Shown here: positions 61,501 through 64,000 of the stretch, in pieces
Layout: every line of letters starts with the position of its first letter
Position numbering within the stretch: the stretch's first letter is position 1
Assembly: GCA_026261815.1 (NCBI GenBank)
Contig: JAMPIT010000230.1
Location: 43,748,501 to 43,812,500 of the forward strand
Length of the DNA: 64,000 bases
Source of the DNA: Monarcha castaneiventris obscurior
Taxonomy: Eukaryota > Chordata > Aves > Passeriformes > Monarchidae
Reading direction: 5' to 3'
Translations under genes and position numbers: made by a program
Notes under the pieces: generated by a model
What the model saw: the letters and a program-made list of their open reading frames with translations, nothing else
Told to the model about the DNA's origin: nothing
Database searches by the model: none

Positions 61501-64000
61501 CTGCAATGTATTTGATGGTTAAAAGAAAGTACCAATCTCTACCTATTACCTAAAAGAGAAAAATAATAATATATATATGCAAAATATGAAGCCCAGCCTT
61601 TTCAAGTGAAAAAGTAAAATTGATGAGTTAAGTATTTTTTGTAACTATCTGAATTATATGAAGAATTTGGATAGTTTAATAATGCAGCTTTTTGTGAGTC
61701 TTGACTGACATTTATTGTCACAATCATGGCAACGCTTGCTGGTAATAGAATGACGGATTACTGGCATCACACTCCTGCTGAAGGTGTGCCTGTCAGTCCT
61801 CAAATATGCAGAATACTACACAGAAAGCCATTAGTGAATATTACAACTGTGACAGTAGAATCATTCTACAGTGTGGGCTATAGAGGAGAATATTTTTATT
61901 TTCAAACATCTTTCAGCTTTTTTAACATGTGAAGAATTTTTCTTGTTCCTTCAGTTCTCCCCTTGCACTAATAAAAATTACTGACAAATGCAGCCTTATT
62001 TGAAACCATTAATTCTTAGTTGTACAAAATCACCTGAACAGTTTTCCATCACGTTTTTTTTCATTTAGAGGTAGCTTTTGTGTACTCTTTCATTAATCAT
62101 AAAGGCTGCTTTGGATTTGACTGGACTTACTAGGTCAACAGACCTTGAATTGGAGAAGATAGTTTTATGGTCTACTGAGAAACCAGTTTTACATGGAAAT
62201 GAAATACAAGAACAAGGGTTGGAAAATGTTAAGGCTGTGGTATAAAGTAAAACATACCTGTGTGAGCCAAGGACAGAATACTAGCCACTTTTAATTTCCT
62301 GACTTTTGTTAGCTTGTAATTCAGTGCTTTTATATAAATGCTTTTGCCTGCATTTTTACAACTTATTTGGGGAGACTTATTGGCCAGCTTCTCAGCTACT
62401 GTATGCTGACAACAGTTAATCATGTGTTTCTTTGTCTTTTAGTGAAACTCAAGATCCTTATGTTTATGTTGTCTTATTTTTCATGATTTGTAGTATAATT
62501 AGGAGTGGCTGGCTTGGCTGTTGTTGGTGCTTTGTACATATTAAGTTTCATTGCCCAGTATGTGGGAATGTAGACAGCATTTACCAGCTCATTAACCTCT
62601 TTAAATTGGCTGCAGAATGGATGATTTCCTGTCACCATCACAGGTCAGTGGATGCATTGCATTCTAATGGACTCTTTCTAGAATATTTGAAAAATGTTAA
62701 GCTACCACAGCAGTGATTGACTGATTGATCGATTGGCATGATTTTTCTAATTTATGTGGGTTTTATGTAGGGGCAAGTCCAGATAAGATAATAGGTTAAT
62801 ACTGTTTTTCTGAAGTCAGAAAGGCAAATGTTGACTAAGAAAACCTCACTAGGTGATCCTGTTCCTCTGCAAAATGTAAATGTTTTATACACACACATCA
62901 CATTTCCAGGACATTCAGTATAGGGTATGTTTGGACAAGGATGAAGTGCGTATGACTGTGTGGTCTCACTGGTATACTTGACCACTAGTAAGCATCTGCC
63001 CTGGATCTGTTCTTAGGAATTTAACAAGATCAGGAAGGGTGGCCTTTGATTTTCTGTGTTAAAAGTAGTGTCCTTCACAAAAGCCATTATGTATTTAATT
63101 GAAGAAATCCAAAAACCTTATTTGCTCAGTGGACTGTGGCAAGGTTGACACCATCATTCTTTCAAATGTTACACTTTCTGAGTCATGGCAATTTGCATAG
63201 GTAAGTGATTTTGCTGTTCAGCTGAGTGTTTTCAATCAAGTAGAACACATCATGAGAAAGAGCTTAAAAACTCGAAGACTCTGGGTTTGTATTAACTACA
63301 ACTGGATACCTGAGTTTTCTTTTCTGAGTACTTGCCACGTAAAGAGGAAGCTTGGTGTTAGCTTCTGCTAGTTTGGCAGCAGGTAGAGCTGGGTGATTCT
63401 GCACTGTCATGTCAAGACTTCTAAAGTGAATAGAGACTTTTGCCAAAAAAAAGTCCCAATGAATAAGGAGCGTTGAGAGGGCAGACACTAATACTACAGT
63501 GATCGAATACACTTTCCTGTATATGTACACAGCACATACATAGAACTTGCTTACAGGTGGCTGAATATTAAGAGATGTTACGAGTCATGAAGTTAGCAGA
63601 CCACAAAGCCCTTTATATTAGTTGCTAACTCTATCCAAGCTCTGCAAGATTGTAGTGAAAAGACATGAGAAAGCTTTATGATTGTCTTGCAGGTTCATTA
63701 ATTATAAATGCTTTGGATTAATCACATAGGGTCATCACAGAGTGTAATTTAGGATTACAGAATGCATCAAGCAGAGTCAATCTGCATGTCATACTGCAAA
63801 AATGAGATAGATGTCATGTATTAGATTTTTTGCATTAACCTAATAACCTTGTCACAAACAGTAGGACTTCTGCTATTCAGGATTCTTACTTAAAGGAATG
63901 TCTTTGATTTGTTTGTGTCCCTGAAAACCACAGTACAGATTACAGACTCAAAGCTAACTTTTAAATGTGCTATTCAAGGTGCTTAGTGAAAAGAAATTTA
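55552..64000. other. non-coding DNA to the end of the window
   Basis: No supported gene. It contains the weak exon candidate at 57056, a short TA run near 61569-61578, and a stretch at about 60780-60900 with less AT bias that looks like typical conserved non-coding DNA by eye only. All frames are under 95 codons and lack recognisable domains. Confidence 0.6.
57056..57247 (+). CDS. possible terminal exon (weak, alternative)
   Basis: A strong pyrimidine tract ending in CTTTCTTCCTCCAG at 57055 is followed by 63 open codons in phase 0 and a TAG at 57245-57247. Phase 0 is again compatible with the exon ending at 48389, which makes this a rival to the stretch at 51412. The peptide is rich in Cys and Phe (for example FFFPTSK and CVAFFSK). 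That is unlike the helical exon at 48.2 kb and reads more like chance translation. An AATAAA occurs about 300 nt downstream, near 57551. There is no independent support from conservation or an identifiable domain. Confidence 0.18.
   Translation, partial: AEFNKVQFFFPTSKIAVPNCRVHCRPAAGCVAFFSKMHNSWCVFLPADSFDNICKTLTAPQFS

Noticed and set aside
1..64000. CRISPR arrays, prokaryotic operons, toxin or phage systems, tRNA or rRNA genes
   Set aside because: No direct-repeat arrays, no ribosome-binding-site-led gene clusters and no recognisable structural RNA; the DNA is plainly vertebrate non-coding sequence.

Overview
This is AT-rich vertebrate nuclear DNA, most likely from a bird. The evidence is four fragments of the CR1 LINE family, which carry the characteristic avian CR1 3' end (a 'TCATAGAAT...GGTTGGAAGGGAC' type sequence on one strand, or its complement near 'CCATTCTATGATTCTGT'). 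CR1 is the dominant avian and reptilian interspersed repeat. There are no bacterial-type genes, operons, CRISPR arrays, tRNAs or rRNAs. Nearly all open frames over 60 codons are chance frames in non-coding DNA, and they are not annotated as genes.

The only well-supported coding feature is one internal exon on the + strand at 48207-48389. It is 183 nt (61 codons), opens and closes in phase 0, and has a pyrimidine-rich acceptor and a GTAAGA donor. It encodes a helical, Gly- and Cys-free segment that I cannot assign to a family. Two phase-compatible stretches further downstream (51412-51510 and 57056-57247) could be its last exon. Each is weak, and at most one is likely to be right. The rest of the window reads as long introns or intergenic DNA of the gene that owns this exon.

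Layout: 1-25450 is non-coding, with a few GC-richer blocks (12.1-12.7 kb, 17.8-18.5 kb), a G-quadruplex candidate near 10.3 kb and a dense cluster of homeodomain, CRE and octamer motifs near 17.2-17.35 kb. 25451-25560 is a CR1 tail fragment on the minus strand. 25561-48206 is non-coding, with a second short CR1 tail at 34691, a palindromic CArG box at 30.5 kb, long T tracts at 38.46 and 39.24 kb, and a CpG-bearing block of unknown origin at 42.36-42.92 kb. 48207-48389 is the exon. 48390-64000 is non-coding apart from two larger CR1 copies in opposite orientation (53.39-53.71 and 55.27-55.55 kb).

I found no convincing undescribed biological system. The observations most worth checking are the orphan exon, the 17.2 kb motif cluster, and the CpG-rich block at 42.5 kb.
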